Origin: Rhynchonema sp. JSB1_4
Lineage: Eukaryota > Nematoda > Chromadorea > Monhysterida > Xyalidae
Assembly: GCA_030248065.1 (NCBI GenBank)
Contig: JASAMV010008657.1
Location: 1 to 64,000, forward strand
Reading direction: 5' to 3'
DNA length: 64,000 bases
How positions within the stretch are numbered: the stretch's first letter is position 1; each line of letters starts with the position of its first letter. This document shows, piece by piece, positions 11,073-23,339 of the stretch. The notes beneath the pieces are model-generated. The model saw nothing but the letters and a program-made list of their open reading frames with translations. It was not told where the DNA came from and searched no databases. The translations under genes were made by a program, and so were the position numbers.

Positions 11073-14000
11073 TTAACCGCTGACTGGGGCCATGGTACTA
11101 CTGCCTCCGATGATGTTCTGGAAAGAATTGGACGAGTGCCCAACCTTCTTATAGTATTTGTGTTCGTTCTTTTCGTTCGCTTGCTGGTAGCTCTTGTCTC
11201 TGGAATTTTTCGTTGGTTTTCAACGCTTTGCTTTGTTTCTTAAATATGCTACGAATTGTTTATCTTACCGTCCAGCTAAGACCATTTCGGCCAAACATCG
11301 CTCGCCCTTCTTTGGCGTGAACTGCGCCTTCGCTTCGGTCATCCCGTCAAATGGAGCACCTTAAAACAAGAAATGAAATAGTTTCGATAATTTTTAGCTT
11401 ATTACTGGGTTTTGCCATGAACTAACTCGATTGATACGCTGCGTTGGCGGGTTTGAACGAGCTGCCTTTTGCGCCACGTTTCTGCGTGAACTGTGAGTTC
11501 ATCTCGGTGGCGCCTTCGAAAGGCGCTTTTGACAAATGACGACTGCTGGCCGGACGCATAGATTTTTCTTTCTGAATGGTGTAACATATTTTCTCTCAGG
11601 TTTCATTCAAAACATTTCTTGTTCCTCCTTTCTACCTGTGGCTGCCACGGTTTGTAGTCAGTCATGTTCATCGTGTTGCCATCAAAGGGACCACTGTCAA
11701 TAACTTCGTCGCTCGGACGGTAGCTCTTGCCTCGGTCGGCCTGAAAATTGTCAAGGCGCTGTAAATTTCAACAACTGTTGGAGTTTCTTAAGGCAGAAGT
11801 GTGTTCAGGTAGCTTATCGCACCCTTTTCTCCGTATAATCTGCCATGTTCGTTGTACCGCCCTCAAATGGCGCAGCCTGAATTCGTGTTTGTGCCGGTTT
11901 GAATGATTTGGTCTTCCCGCCCTGAAACAAGTTTATTCGGGTTAAACTGTCTTCTGACATATTCTGGAAAATGACCTGGAAAACACAAAGAAATGCGCAT
12001 GTACCTGATGTCCAACGAAGTCTGCTTGATTGGTCGTATTACCCTGGAACGGCCCACTTTCGATGCGCTGATTGGCTGGACGGAATGACTGCGTCTTCTC
12101 GCCCTGAACACCCAAATAGCTTTTACTTTATGTACAACGGCACTGCAGTGCACTGACTGGTCGCAAATAGCGTATAGTATACCTGGCGTGGCACATAATC
12201 AGCGTTGTTGGTCGTATTGCCCTCAAATGGCCCGCTGTCGATGCGCTGATTGGCTGGTTTATACGATTGCTGTTTCTCACCCTGAAGAGAGCTTTCATAA
12301 ACAAACATGATATCACCTTAAATGTCTACATAGGTTGTTGTTCGCCGTACCATTTTTCCGGTAAAGTCTTCCTGATTGGTTGTATTACCCTGGAAGGGCC
12401 CGCTTTCGATGCGCTGATTAGCTGGTCGAAACGATTGCGTCTTCTCCCCCTGGGCACGCAATATAAAGATTGACAAATAAAACTTGATTAAAACTTGGAA
12501 TGTACTTAACGACAGAAGTTATGCGACATGTATACCTGCCGTGGTACGTAATCAGCATTGTTGGTCGTATTGCCTTCAAATGGCCCGCTCTCGATACGTT
12601 GATTGGCCGGCCTGTACGACTGCTGTTTCTCTCCCTGAAAGGAATATACGATTAAACATAATCTCGAATATGTGTTTTTTAACGATCATGGTGTTCAAAT
12701 TGTTGGTTTCCATACCATCCTTCCAGTGAAGTCGGCCTGATTGGTCGTATTGCCCTCGAACGGTCCACTGTCGACGCGCTGGTCGCTCGGACGGTAGCTC
12801 TTGCCTCGGTCGGCCTGCAAAAAAATGGACAGACGTTAAAACGGTTATCTGAAGTGTTTGTTAAAATCTGTCGCGAGACAACAGCTATCCTACCCTTTTC
12901 TTCGTATAATCAGCATTGTTGGTCGTGGTGCCATCAAACTGACCGCCTTCAACACGTTGGTCCTGCGGTCGAAATGGTTTTGACGGATCTGACTGTTTGC
13001 CATAGTAGTCGGCTTGATTTGTCGTTTGGCCCTCGAATGGAGCTGATTCGTTGTACGTCTGGGCCGGCTTGAAACTCGTCGTCTTCTCGCCTTGCCACGG
13101 TTTGTAGTCGCCTTGAATCATCAGGTGATTACGATTGGGCATGTTTTTCACGTCATATTTGAATAAGGACACCAGACAGCTGTCCGTACATTTATGAGTT
13201 GATAATGTTTGCTTTAGATTGCACACTTCGCTTTTGATTGTCCGTCCACACCCGAATCCCCAGTTGATGTAGTCTATAGCTGTTTCTACATTTCTTTGTG
13301 CTCCGCAGATTCTGATCCCCGTTCACAGTGAACCGGATTCCAGAATTGAGTAGTCACACAATAAATCTACTATGCCTGAGACATCATTGAAACGCACTAA
13401 AATTGGTCGTTTGTCCTTCAAAGTCGCCGCCGCCAACTCTCTGTTCGGTCGGTTTGAAGGATTTCGCTTTTTCGGATGCTTTCGGCACGAACATGCTTTT
13501 GTGCTCGGTATCGCCGTAGAATTCACCACCCGTCAATTTGGCGGTATTGTGCGGACATCGATGGTTGCTGTGAATGGGACAAATTACTCAGTTTTTACAA
13601 TTCTTAACATAGTCCTAGCACGGGAGGCCCAAGTTTATTATCATGGTGCTGCTTTGAGTTCACCAGTCAATTGCGATAAGGCACTGCCAATTTTCAGGTG
13701 TTCGTGGAACGTTGGCATATTTACAAGCATGACCCGAAACGAAGCTAGAAAAATACATATTGTCAACTTTAGAGTGTGCCGAAAATCAAAATTGGCGAAG
13801 GACAAGCTCTGGAAACAGTCAAAATCATAGCAATCATCGCAAAATGCTGCGTCGGCGAGCAAAGCACAATCGTTGGGTTGCTGCAGTAATGTCACCCAGG
13901 TTTCTGGTAATGTAACTAAAGGTATACACAAGCAGCCGGTCACCCACCCGCAACTGCACAGTTCGCAGATACATTTCTCCGATTCCATTGGTGTTGAACT

Positions 14001-14192
14001 TCGTGACATGTTTATCACTTGCGGTTGCTTGTCGAAACGCACAATGTGCAGCTGTTGTTGTGATGTTTCACGTACAAATGAATTAGATTGATCCTGGTGT
14101 CCGTTGGTGTCTCTCGGTGTTCGAAATGACTGAATTAACGGTTCGTTAGCGAAAATTGGCTGCACCTCAGATCCACGTATCAGCTGGAACAT
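11073..14192 (-). CDS. SAXO: SAXO/MAP6-type microtubule stabiliser, copy B
   Basis: Exons in coding order: 13948-14192, 13398-13567, 12894-13111, six 99-bp exons (12716-12814, 12536-12634, 12351-12449, 12183-12281, 12005-12103, 11823-11921), 11636-11740, 11427-11571, 11269-11359, 11073-11199. This gives 564 residues from the ATG at 14190-14192, or 503 from the ATG at 14007-14009 that aligns with copy A. The N-terminus carries SEKCICELCSCG spliced to NHRCPH, the family signature. About 12 Mn-type modules follow (core F-D/E-G-x-TTN-x-ADY). Every non-repeat exon has the same length as its partner in copy A except the last (127 versus 124). The upstream part of the first exon shows many third-position changes against copy A, suggesting it is or was translated. 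Role inferred from the family: binding axonemal or centriolar microtubules. The order of its modules resembles the ends of copy A's array, so B keeps the smaller, probably older, layout. Confidence 0.85.
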
Positions 14193-14202
14193 GTAGTTTA
14201 GC

Positions 14203-15332
14203 TGCGTGAAAATGGGGCTGGTGTTTGGGCAGATATACAAAATGAGGCTGGTCAGATAAAGGGTTACACAATATGATGAGAAGTTCAGCAATAGAACTAG
14301 GGGTGCTACTGTATGAAAGTATAAGGACAACAAGTAAGAGTGTTAGAGAATGCAGCAGTCTTTCTTTTATTTTTTTGAAAATGGACTGGCTGGTTGAATT
14401 TTAGTGTGGTGGTGTGATCTTTCTCTTTTAGAATAAATTTTGCCACAAAGGGGAAGCTGCCTTCGTACGTAGCTAAAATGATAAAGTGTTCCAGGTGTAC
14501 TACTGGGAACAGTGGAAAACAATAACAGCAGAAGTGAGCAAAATCGAGTTTTCGCGTGTGCGCACAGGCACAAGCACACCAACGTAAAGTAAGGCCATGA
14601 TGGGCTTTGGGGCTTGTCGCTTTGCTGGCTGCAAACAGCAGGCATTATGATTCAGGTCTATTGTTTGGTTGGTAACCGTTGCCAGGTCCAGGTTTTCCAT
14701 GTGTACCTTATTTGGAGTTTGGTTCATGTGCGTGCAATGCGTGTGATGCCCAGGTCCAACCAATGCATGACGTAGTATAGTACTTGGAAAGGCGTCGTTG
14801 CAGTTTGGTGCCCATTTGTCAAAACGTGCAACTGATGTAAGGCCATGGGATATAAGGAGGATAAGCTTGATCAATATTTGATAGGATCAGTTGCCTGGAA
14901 AATATAAGTGGGCGAACGTAGAAACACAGCACAGTAAAAATATACATTTTCCATGTTTATCGCATGTATGCTGTCATCTTCATAAGCAATGCTATGTTTC
15001 ACACAAAACTGAGAAAATTGTAAATCAAGCACGATACGATACAATTTAGCCTTGTGGACACGCTTGCGTTAGATCTGTGGATGCAGTTTCGGCCCATAAT
15101 GCCAGACTGCAATGGCGTCCTGGGCCTTGTCAAAGACAAAAGCGCCAGTGGTTAATGAGCGCAATGCGTGCCCACAAGGCTAAATTGAATCGTTATTGAT
15201 CTATCATCTTTTGTGCAAAGCACGTCCACAAGATAGCACCCAGGGCACTTTAAATCAAGCACACAGTCAGAAATATGGCCACCGTTCACACCAAAACGCA
15301 GCACGAAGCTCTGCCTGAACATCATTCTTCTA
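14203..15332. other. Spacer between SAXO-B and the lectin gene
   Basis: Likely promoter or 5' UTR of SAXO-B (an acceptor at 14202 implies an upstream non-coding or short coding exon) and 3' UTR of the lectin gene. It contains one complete copy of a 219-bp inverted-repeat element, listed separately. No other exon recognised. Confidence 0.5.
15033..15251. mobile_element. 219-bp inverted-repeat element flanked by 12-bp direct repeats
   Basis: The element reads as two arms beginning near GATACGATAC and carrying TTAGCCTTGTGG and TTTCGGCCCATAATGCC. It is flanked on both sides by TAAATCAAGCAC (15021-15032 and 15251-15262), a likely target-site duplication. A related, more strongly folded copy lies at about 45891-46164, and a decayed piece near 26205-26300. 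The long duplication is unlike hAT (8 bp) or mariner (TA); a Mutator-like origin is a guess. Confidence 0.7.
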
Positions 15333-17172
15333 CTATTTCGCCTGCTGTTCACAGACGTAATACGCCTTTTCACCACATTCAGCATTGATCAAACCCTGAC
15401 GATGACAATTATAGGCAACACAACATCGACCCGGCTCGGGGATGGGCTGTTTGCTGGCCCAGGGGCCATATTGCAAGCTTGACCGACTCGGTTGCCATTT
15501 GAAATCGGAACTTCTCATTCTTGGACTGTCACAGTTATCGTCGGCCTTGGCACCCACCCACCATGAAATGGACTCGGCTTGATAGACATTGGACAAATCC
15601 GAGCATTTGCGTCCCGTTGTGTCCTGTGCGTTCGGTGATTTCAATCGGGGCTGACTTATCCTCAAACACATGCCAAACTGCACAGTCGTCAAAAATTACT
15701 TCCGACCATGATTGCTTTTATGAAAACTTTCGCGTGATGAGAACAACGATGTTTCTGACGTCAGTCCTGGAGACGTATGTAGGTATACATGTATTTAGAC
15801 ATGTAGTACAGATATCAAAACATATGTCAATTTGGCATTCTTTTCCACGGGGCCAGTGTAGCTACATTCCGTTCTCAAGGAGAACAGAACGATTTTTCAC
15901 GCGGTGTTTGGCTCTCACTTGTTCAGCGACCAATCAGCGGGCTAGAATTTTTCGCTCTCATATCTCACGGAACAACATTTGCAGCGATGATTAAGCCCAC
16001 ATAAATGGAAACGGTCCGGAAGCGTCGAAATCTAACGATATTTCCCTGCTCGTCGAGCAATGCAACCCATTTGCGTTTGTCCATCAGCCCGGTGGCCAGT
16101 TGACCTCGACCGAGATGGTTGGTGGCCGTCAATTGGTGACAAGCCTCCGAGGCTGCAGACCAGGACTTTTTCTGTCCGGCATACATGATGTAGCATTTGG
16201 ATTTGACGCCGTCGAAATGCGCATGTATGGACGCGGAGCTGGAGGCGTACTCGAGACACTGCTTGGATGCTTCTGCAAACGCTGATGTGATGTGATAATG
16301 TCGCAAATGACGGATTCTTATTTTTATTAGCATTCCATTATAATACCAAGGATATCACCGGCAGGATGAAGGATCAAGCAACTTTCACAAAACATTGGAT
16401 CAAAGAAGATGCGTCAAGCTCAGCTTAATTCAATTTCATGTTATTACGTTATGTATGCACAGTGGATTCGGCCCGCAAATTTACACCGTGTCGGTAAAGT
16501 TGCTGTTCACTGGCCGCCCGTGAACACTACCTAGTAAGCCCACGACCAAAATCGGACAAAATAGGCCTCCAAGCTTGATACACACCATATCATGCTGGCC
16601 TGAACCCTGCAATGGTTCCACTCACGCTGATTTCCGCTTTTCATTTTGTATTCGCACACGAACTGCAGTCGTTTGTCGCACGACACCGGTGCATCGTTTC
16701 GATCCTCAGTGTCTGTGAAGTGCCCTTTGCAAAAGTACTCACTGCATCGATAACCACGTGACGGGTCACCACAACGACTGTGCTGGTCACAGTTGGTGGC
16801 CGGCAGGTATGGACTGTACATCCATAAGGTCTTCACCAACATCTTATCGCACTGGTTGATACCCTGAACAGGCTCAGTAATGTCGTTAGCTGCAGTACTC
16901 CGACCTGCTTTTTTAAATCTTTGGACAGTTCCAATAATGTTCCGTATCCGGTTACACGTGTTTCTAGAACAGTCAAAAGGGAATTTACGTACCGAAGTGA
17001 CAAGCCCGTTTTTACCGAATATGTATATTTTACGTGCGTTTCTCCTTCTTTCGTTTTTGAAATATGTGGAACCGGAACATTTTTGATCTGACCATAAGCC
17101 AGCTTAAGAAAAAGTGGCTTATGAGCAATTGAAGACAAGAAGGCAAACACGCCAACACAACCCCGATTAGGG

Positions 17173-17205
<33 letters not shown>

Positions 17206-19046
17206 CCATAAACATAATTTTTCAAACATCATGAATGCACCAGCCACCCAAATCGGGCTCTTGGATAGACTATACGCATCGTGCAAACGCACGTGCAGCA
17301 AAGCATGACATGACAACCTCAAATAACCGCAAAAAAAACGGTAGGTTAGCAGTGTGCAGCTGGACATGCGTCAGCTAATATTTGAACGCATAAAGCGCCT
17401 GAAGGGTAGAACAGCGTCATGTTTGTGTTAGTTTGTTGAATAATGATAAGCATCTTCATCCGGCAATGGACAAACTGCGTTGGGAGAGTGCGTCTGCATT
17501 TTCGCTAATCTGCTCGTTCATGTACATACGTCCTTACGCACGTTACACGTTTCGTTGATGGGGACTGTTTTTCCACGAGTCGCATGGGACTGATGATGTC
17601 CTGATGCATCGTCTGTCCATAGAAATAGGACGAAACCGGTCCAATCACGAAACCGACAGCCTCGGTTCTGCTGCGTTTCAGACCCACTCATCCCCCCGAC
17701 GTACCAGACTTTCAACGAATCCTAGATCGGTCATCTGTCTGCCAGCCAGTTGTCCATCGCCGTATCCTCGTGGTTGATTGGCTGGATCAGCGCACCAATT
17801 AGTCGCCTCCAGCTTCGTTCGGAACAGCTCAATCTTGGCGTAACAAAGGTGCTCGCCATCTAAGTGCAAAGTAGATAGATTGATAACGTTCAAGCAATGT
17901 TGATAATCACAGATTGAAACTATCCCAACGGCACACCTTTGCCCGTTGTCAGGTACGTTTTGATTCTGGACCCATGCTGTTGGTTATAGTTACCATCGCA
18001 AAACGGAACGCGCACTTCTGAAACACCATACAGGTGACTAGAATTTGACCTGTATAATTATGTCAAACACTGCAACCATCTTTGAGATAAACGGCATGCA
18101 GCAAGCGATACTGTAACCACACTGCAAGAATTTGCGTAACCGACCTTGTGGTATACACCGTGCGTTCTTCTGTATATGCCACACTCTTTCCTTATATTTT
18201 CCACAATACGCACGCAAGTAGTTGTGGGCGCCCAAATGACGATAATTCCATCTGTACCCGTTTCGGCACACAACTTGCACTTGTGTGTTCATGGGCACTT
18301 TGTCCGGCAAATCAGATGCTCGAATCTTGTATCCACTAGCCGGATCGTTGATGTCACTCGTTGTGCACTCTGCAACTCATAGATCTGTCAACATGGGATA
18401 ACGCTGCGCAACTCAACACTTTGAGAATGGGCATGCGCTGTACTCCGGTCCGACCACCGCCGCTGGTAACCTGACAGGACTTCTTTCAGTCCCTGTTTGG
18501 CTTACAGTAAGGCAATCGATTCGGCTTACGCTTACGGTATGTGGATTTGGCCTAAACCACAAGCCAAAGCTGGCGGAAGCCAGATACGACCACCATCACC
18601 ACTACTTTTTGAACCTAGACAGCCGCCGAAGACGTTGTTATTTTAGGGGACACTACACACTGTACCACTAGCGGATCCAAGGCGCTACAGGGGCCTCGGC
18701 CTCCCTTTGGTCAAAGTGGCCCCTGGCAACTATTTCGGAGAAAAGAAGGAAAAAGCATCGCAGTCTTTTCGCTCTGATACTGCACACTTCAAAAGTCCAG
18801 AAACCGCGCGCTTCGTCGCGTCAGATACACCCATATTATTGAAATTTGGCCGTCGCGCGTGCAAAAAGTGCAAAAATTTCCGAGGCTGACATACTGTAAT
18901 TAACATGACACCTGATACATACATAGGTAACAAACGCATGAATCAAGATACCTACCTCCTCTTAGTCTTTTCGCAGTTGTTTGTTGGACGAACAGACCAA
19001 CACAAATTAGCAGAACCTGCAATAATGTAAAAGACTTACCGCTCAT
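15333..19046 (-). CDS. Secreted sushi + two C-type lectin domain protein
   Basis: Exons in coding order: 18956-19046 (signal peptide, MSGKSFTLLQVLLICVGLF), 18145-18369 (sushi-like: CTTSDINDP..., C-N-G-Y, A-Y-C-G, R-C-I-P), 17937-18017, about 17538-17859, 16626-16863, 16037-16281, 15333-15677 (stop TAG). The fourth and fifth exons form one C-type lectin domain, with GEHLCYAKIE and GDGQLAGRQ at its start and SCDKRLQFVCEY at its end. The last two form a second, with KCYIMYAG, GRGQLATG, WWVGAKADD and AECGEKAYYVCE. Such proteins are usually extracellular glycan-binding or adhesion proteins. Phases agree throughout except near 17685-17705, where the first lectin domain runs into a stop: EWV ends at TGA, and the natural continuation GLKRSRTE lies in another frame. 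A 4-bp loss (TGGG), an assembly error or a tiny intron would explain it. Calcium-binding motifs are not clear, so sugar binding is unproven. Confidence 0.74.
17173..17203. repeat. 31-base homopolymer A run
   Basis: An uninterrupted A run in the long intron between the two halves of the first lectin domain, followed by CCCC. Length in the assembly is probably unreliable. Confidence 0.9.
18660..18890. mobile_element. Decayed copy of a CAGTGGCGGATCC-type element
   Basis: Begins CACTAGCGGATCCAAG and shares with the copies at 28385 and 63556 the segments GGTCAAAGTGGCCCCT, GGAGAAAAGAAGGAAAAAG and the TCTGATAC stretch, in opposite orientation. One end only is recognisable. It lies in the first intron of the lectin gene. 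Confidence 0.55.
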
Positions 19047-22000
19047 TCGAAATCTGTGGTTCATTTTGAAACTTTCTGAATAAATTCCATGCAAACTGGT
19101 GTCCTTTTTTCAGAGTGAGAGGATGAGATGGCATCTTGCTGGTCATGGTTCCTATTCAGTGATTGAAACATCTTCTCAAAGCTGGCCGATAACCATACAG
19201 CATGCGTACATATATGTATAATGTATGTATGTATGTACTGCTGTTTCCCCCCGATTACAGGAATCAAACTCACCGAGACCACCAGTGGCTTCATCATGGG
19301 GTCAGGTGAAGACGCCTGTCTGTCAGTTTAATTCAAACACGGAGCAAATACTACCTTGATCAAATATTTTTGTGTTGAACTTCAGTATATGTGATGCGCA
19401 TTGGTCACCCACGCCCTTGTGCTATGACATTTTACCAATGTTTAGGACGGTTGCGCGATTCTTGATCAGGATGAACATTGAAGGGCAGCCACAAAATACC
19501 GTGAGAGGAAGCTGTGAAACCATGCAACAAAACAAATGGTGGCCTTTCAGTTTTCCTTCAGTTGTTCTTCGCGGAGCTATTACGTTACGTTAAACACGCC
19601 TTCAGACTTGTTCCTGCCTCAGAGAACAGGCTCCAGTCCCCCCGTCAGCTCATGTAAATTTTTGATGCTGCTGGCTGGCTTATTCCCTTTCTCCACGTTC
19701 TAATGAAAATGAAACTGAGTTTCCAAAAAAAATTTACGCCTAGTTTATAATTTTTATGAAATCGACGCGTTTTATCCATTGATTTACTTGACATACATAT
19801 GTTGTGCCGAAGGCACAGATCAGTCATAAACATGAGTTCAGCTGTGTAACAACACTCAGTTCAATTCAATCAAGTGCATTTTTTGTTGAAAACTACACTG
19901 AAGAACAAAATTTTCTCGCGTGGTGAACGAATACAATGATGAAAACGCTCGCATATTACTCTATCAATGTCCAAAAGCTTTTTACACATACAATAAAGTA
20001 TAATCGAATTAGTTCGTTTTTGACTAATTTTTTAAGTTTTTTGAAAATATGTATGGTCAGCAGACTTATCGTTTGGGCGCCAAGACATTCATTTCGATCA
20101 AAGTGAGTGGCTGGAGACAAAAACATGAATGCGGCCCCAGACGCACAATAATGTGCCTAATTTCAGTCAGACTGCGGAACCACGCAAGTTCAAAATTCAA
20201 TCAAAGTTCAAATTCGAACAAAGAAGCCACTTTTCGGTGCCGGACCACTTTTGAGCGCGGCCACATCACACGAGCTCATTTAGCACGCCGCTGGCGCTGG
20301 CTCGCGGTTGTGACATTTTTGGCGGTTGGTCGCGCAAAATCAAGTTATCCGGTTGAGCTGAAAATTCGAATACCGTCCCTTTTAGTGGGTGCCATAGTTC
20401 GAAATCGCGATTTAGCCGTTGGTGTACCCTATATTTGAGAAAAAGTCACATTTTTTGCGACGGAACCCAGTCCGAGCGCACGCGTGATAATGAAGGAAGT
20501 CGTACTGAATCGCTTTTCATTCCCTGGTGTTGTGCTTTATGTGTCGTCACGGCTCATCCGTTCGGCGTGAATAAAATTGAAATTTTATGTTGTATCTTTT
20601 CGTTGCCATTTTCAGTCAAATGGTCTGGTCACCGTACGTCTTGGGATAGGATTATAGTGATATTCAAAGTACATAAACTTGACCAAGGAAGGACCAAAGA
20701 GCTAATGTTGTTTTTAGCTAAGAAGAGTGACCCGCGCAACATTATATGTACTTCCTCATTTTGTCGCCATACAAATTGTCCAAAAATTATTTCCTATATG
20801 TTGGAAAGGACCTCTATCCCGACTTTTTGGATGGATCTCATCAAATGACATCCCGCAGAAAAAAATCAACCTACAGTATATGACACACACGCCAAGTCTA
20901 TGCCTTCAGGGACAGACTGCAAAAGTGCACTTTGTGCTCCAGGCATTATACGTGGGTGTTTTGCGTATTCCTGATTTCAGGTCCGATCTGAGACAAAAAG
21001 TTAGTTCTCTATTTGTAAATACTCACTGTAAAAAAGTACATTGCTGGCTTTGTTACAGTGCGTAATGTTGAGACAGTTTTCTCCTGGTTCTGTCCTGCGG
21101 ACTCAAAGCAAGCATGAAACTGATAACTTTTTTGCCACGGCGCGCGGCCGGTGGGCACGCGTACGTTTTTGACAGTTTCTTAGCACTTGAATGCATGAGA
21201 TTCGCATGACTCTATCACGTACCCAGCAGACTTGAGCGGAAAACTAACACCCAAACAAAACAATACAACAAGAGCAGGGCAGCAGATGCTATTCTTGAAG
21301 TTGTTTTCAGTGCGTTGTAACACCACGGTCTTGTTGCCATGTATCTTGCGTCCGAATTCTGCACTTGAGATTTCATTCAATCTCACTCAGTCGCTACAGC
21401 CGTGGCTTGGTTGGCATGCAACTTCGAAATTTAGTTTTCTCCGGGTCGACAAAAACACATCTTTGCATTAGTCCTTTTTTGTGGCACTTCAACCGTGATA
21501 TACCACAAAGTGGTTCCTGGCAGTAGGCAGGCTTTCAAAAATGTTATTATCTTCCATCTTTTTGAAAATTCGACTAGATAAAGCCAGATCAAGCGCGATT
21601 AGGCTTACTTCGTTTCCTGAGTTTTTCCTATTGTGACCTTTTGATTGTTGCCCAATTTTGGGAGGTGGCTGCAGACCTCCTAAGAGGCTTGGACGAGGTT
21701 TGTTCTGGTTTGGGTTAAGTTCTGCGTAGCGCAACGCCAAACACAAGCAACTAAAGACTTCTCAGAACTCGGCAGCAAAGCTTCCCGTAATTCTGCTGGT
21801 CCCCCGCTGATGCAACGGAGTTAGTTTTAATATCCGTTTTATGTGGCAAAATATTTAACGAAGAAAATGCTCAATAACATTTGATAACATGAGCCTTTTG
21901 AATGATAGCAACTTGCAAGGTTTATTGAAGTCCAAGCGTGACTGCGAGCGGGTGTAATTCCAATAAGCCTGGTTCTCGCTTACTGTTATAAGTACGTCAT

Positions 22001-23339
22001 AGCAAGATGCGCAGAAGAAATTGTTTCACTAAGGCCAAGCACATTAAAAAATTCATAAATTCTTCCCTTAATGGTTGTTTTATTGTCATAGGAAAAAACA
22101 CATTACAAGTGTGGATCCCCTGGTATAGTCGAACGTGAAACATCAGCATGTTAGTTCCACTGTGTTACCCAACTGCTGATGCAAGCGCCACTCAAATAAG
22201 GTTATCCGAAATGAGGAAGGAACTACAAAAACTGTATCCGCTACGTTGCTTCATGAGCAGCTCAAAGCAGCTTTGCACCGTAATAGCCACATCCTGCACG
22301 TATGTATATGAATACTGTGGCCGATCTTCTTCCATTTGAGCATTCTTGCATCTTGGCATCATTTTTGGGCTTTCTAAAATTGCAACCGCAATTACACGTC
22401 GAGGTGTCGCTTTCATTCTTGCACCTGACTCCGTTCTTATTTTGTTTTTTTTAACACAAGGACCGTGTCCGGTCTGATACCTGTTAGTGGATTTTTTTAA
22501 TGCGCACAATTGAATCTTTTTAGAACAGTAGTGCCTTGCGTATGAAATGCAGGTTTATGGTATGGTATGTAGGCAACTCTAAACGGCCCAGGAAAAAAGC
22601 TCACGCCATTATTACACACACATTCAGAGTTGGCCGTGCTTTCTTTAGGTAACGTTCTGTGACATCCGCTATCGTTAATTCTGTGCTTGTATGCCCTTTT
22701 TGTAGGATGTGGTAGCTTGAATCCAGCCGCTTGGTTAACAATTTGCGCTCACTCACTGGTCAAGCTTGCATTTCTGCACCTAATTTCACGCTTTTTTTAG
22801 AACGCAGAACCTTTAAATTACGAAAATAGGACAAAAACAATGGCATCAATATTCCAAATCAGTACGATGGTGATGGTGTCAACGTTGTGCACGCGACCTG
22901 CGTTCTGCACAATGGACCTTTTCACCCAAATTTACTTCAATCACACTCCGTCGGGCTTCACCCCGTGTTCCTACCCACTCTACCATCGACAGAGAAAAGA
23001 CTGTCTCATTATGCAGCCACAGCTGCGACGTTACTATTTTTGCGATCCCGAATCCGCAGTCAGTTTTACAACACGTGCGTTTGCTTGGTATTAAAATTGT
23101 CTATCGTGTAGTCTACATGTTAGCAATTTGCGCGTCACCTACAATTGGAGCACACACACGATCAGATTTCTCGGTGGGTCAGTCACACTGGACCTCGTGT
23201 GCACCCTCGTTGAAATTGCGCATGAAACATCAGCAGGGGCTGTGCGCAGTGCCCGGGGCCGGGGTTCTCAACTTGGAATGGAGCCGCTTGATCCAGTTTC
23301 CATTTGTTTACTGTTTTCTGACCTGATCACGCGTTCCAG
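19047..23339. other. 4.3-kb spacer without recognisable gene
   Basis: Between the start of the lectin gene (minus) and the TPM gene (plus), so it should hold both promoters. A short ATGT-type microsatellite lies near 19206-19240. Plus-strand open frames at 20049-20438, 20435-20848 and 20727-21065 have no recognisable domain and no clear coding pattern; I do not call them genes. The frame at 22840 opens with a mildly hydrophobic stretch and could be an upstream TPM-gene exon, but support is weak. Confidence 0.45.

Noticed and set aside
13641..14333. 230-codon minus-strand frame at the SAXO-B start
   Set aside because: It reads through the exon 1 donor at 13947 into intron and upstream of a likely acceptor; only 13948 to 14192 is kept.
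14671..14684. GGTAACCGTTGCC as a possible RFX X-box upstream of SAXO-B
   Set aside because: Half-sites are in the wrong relative orientation for an X-box; not supported.
20435..20848. 137-codon plus-strand frame in the 4-kb spacer
   Set aside because: No domain, no splice partner and no coding signature seen.
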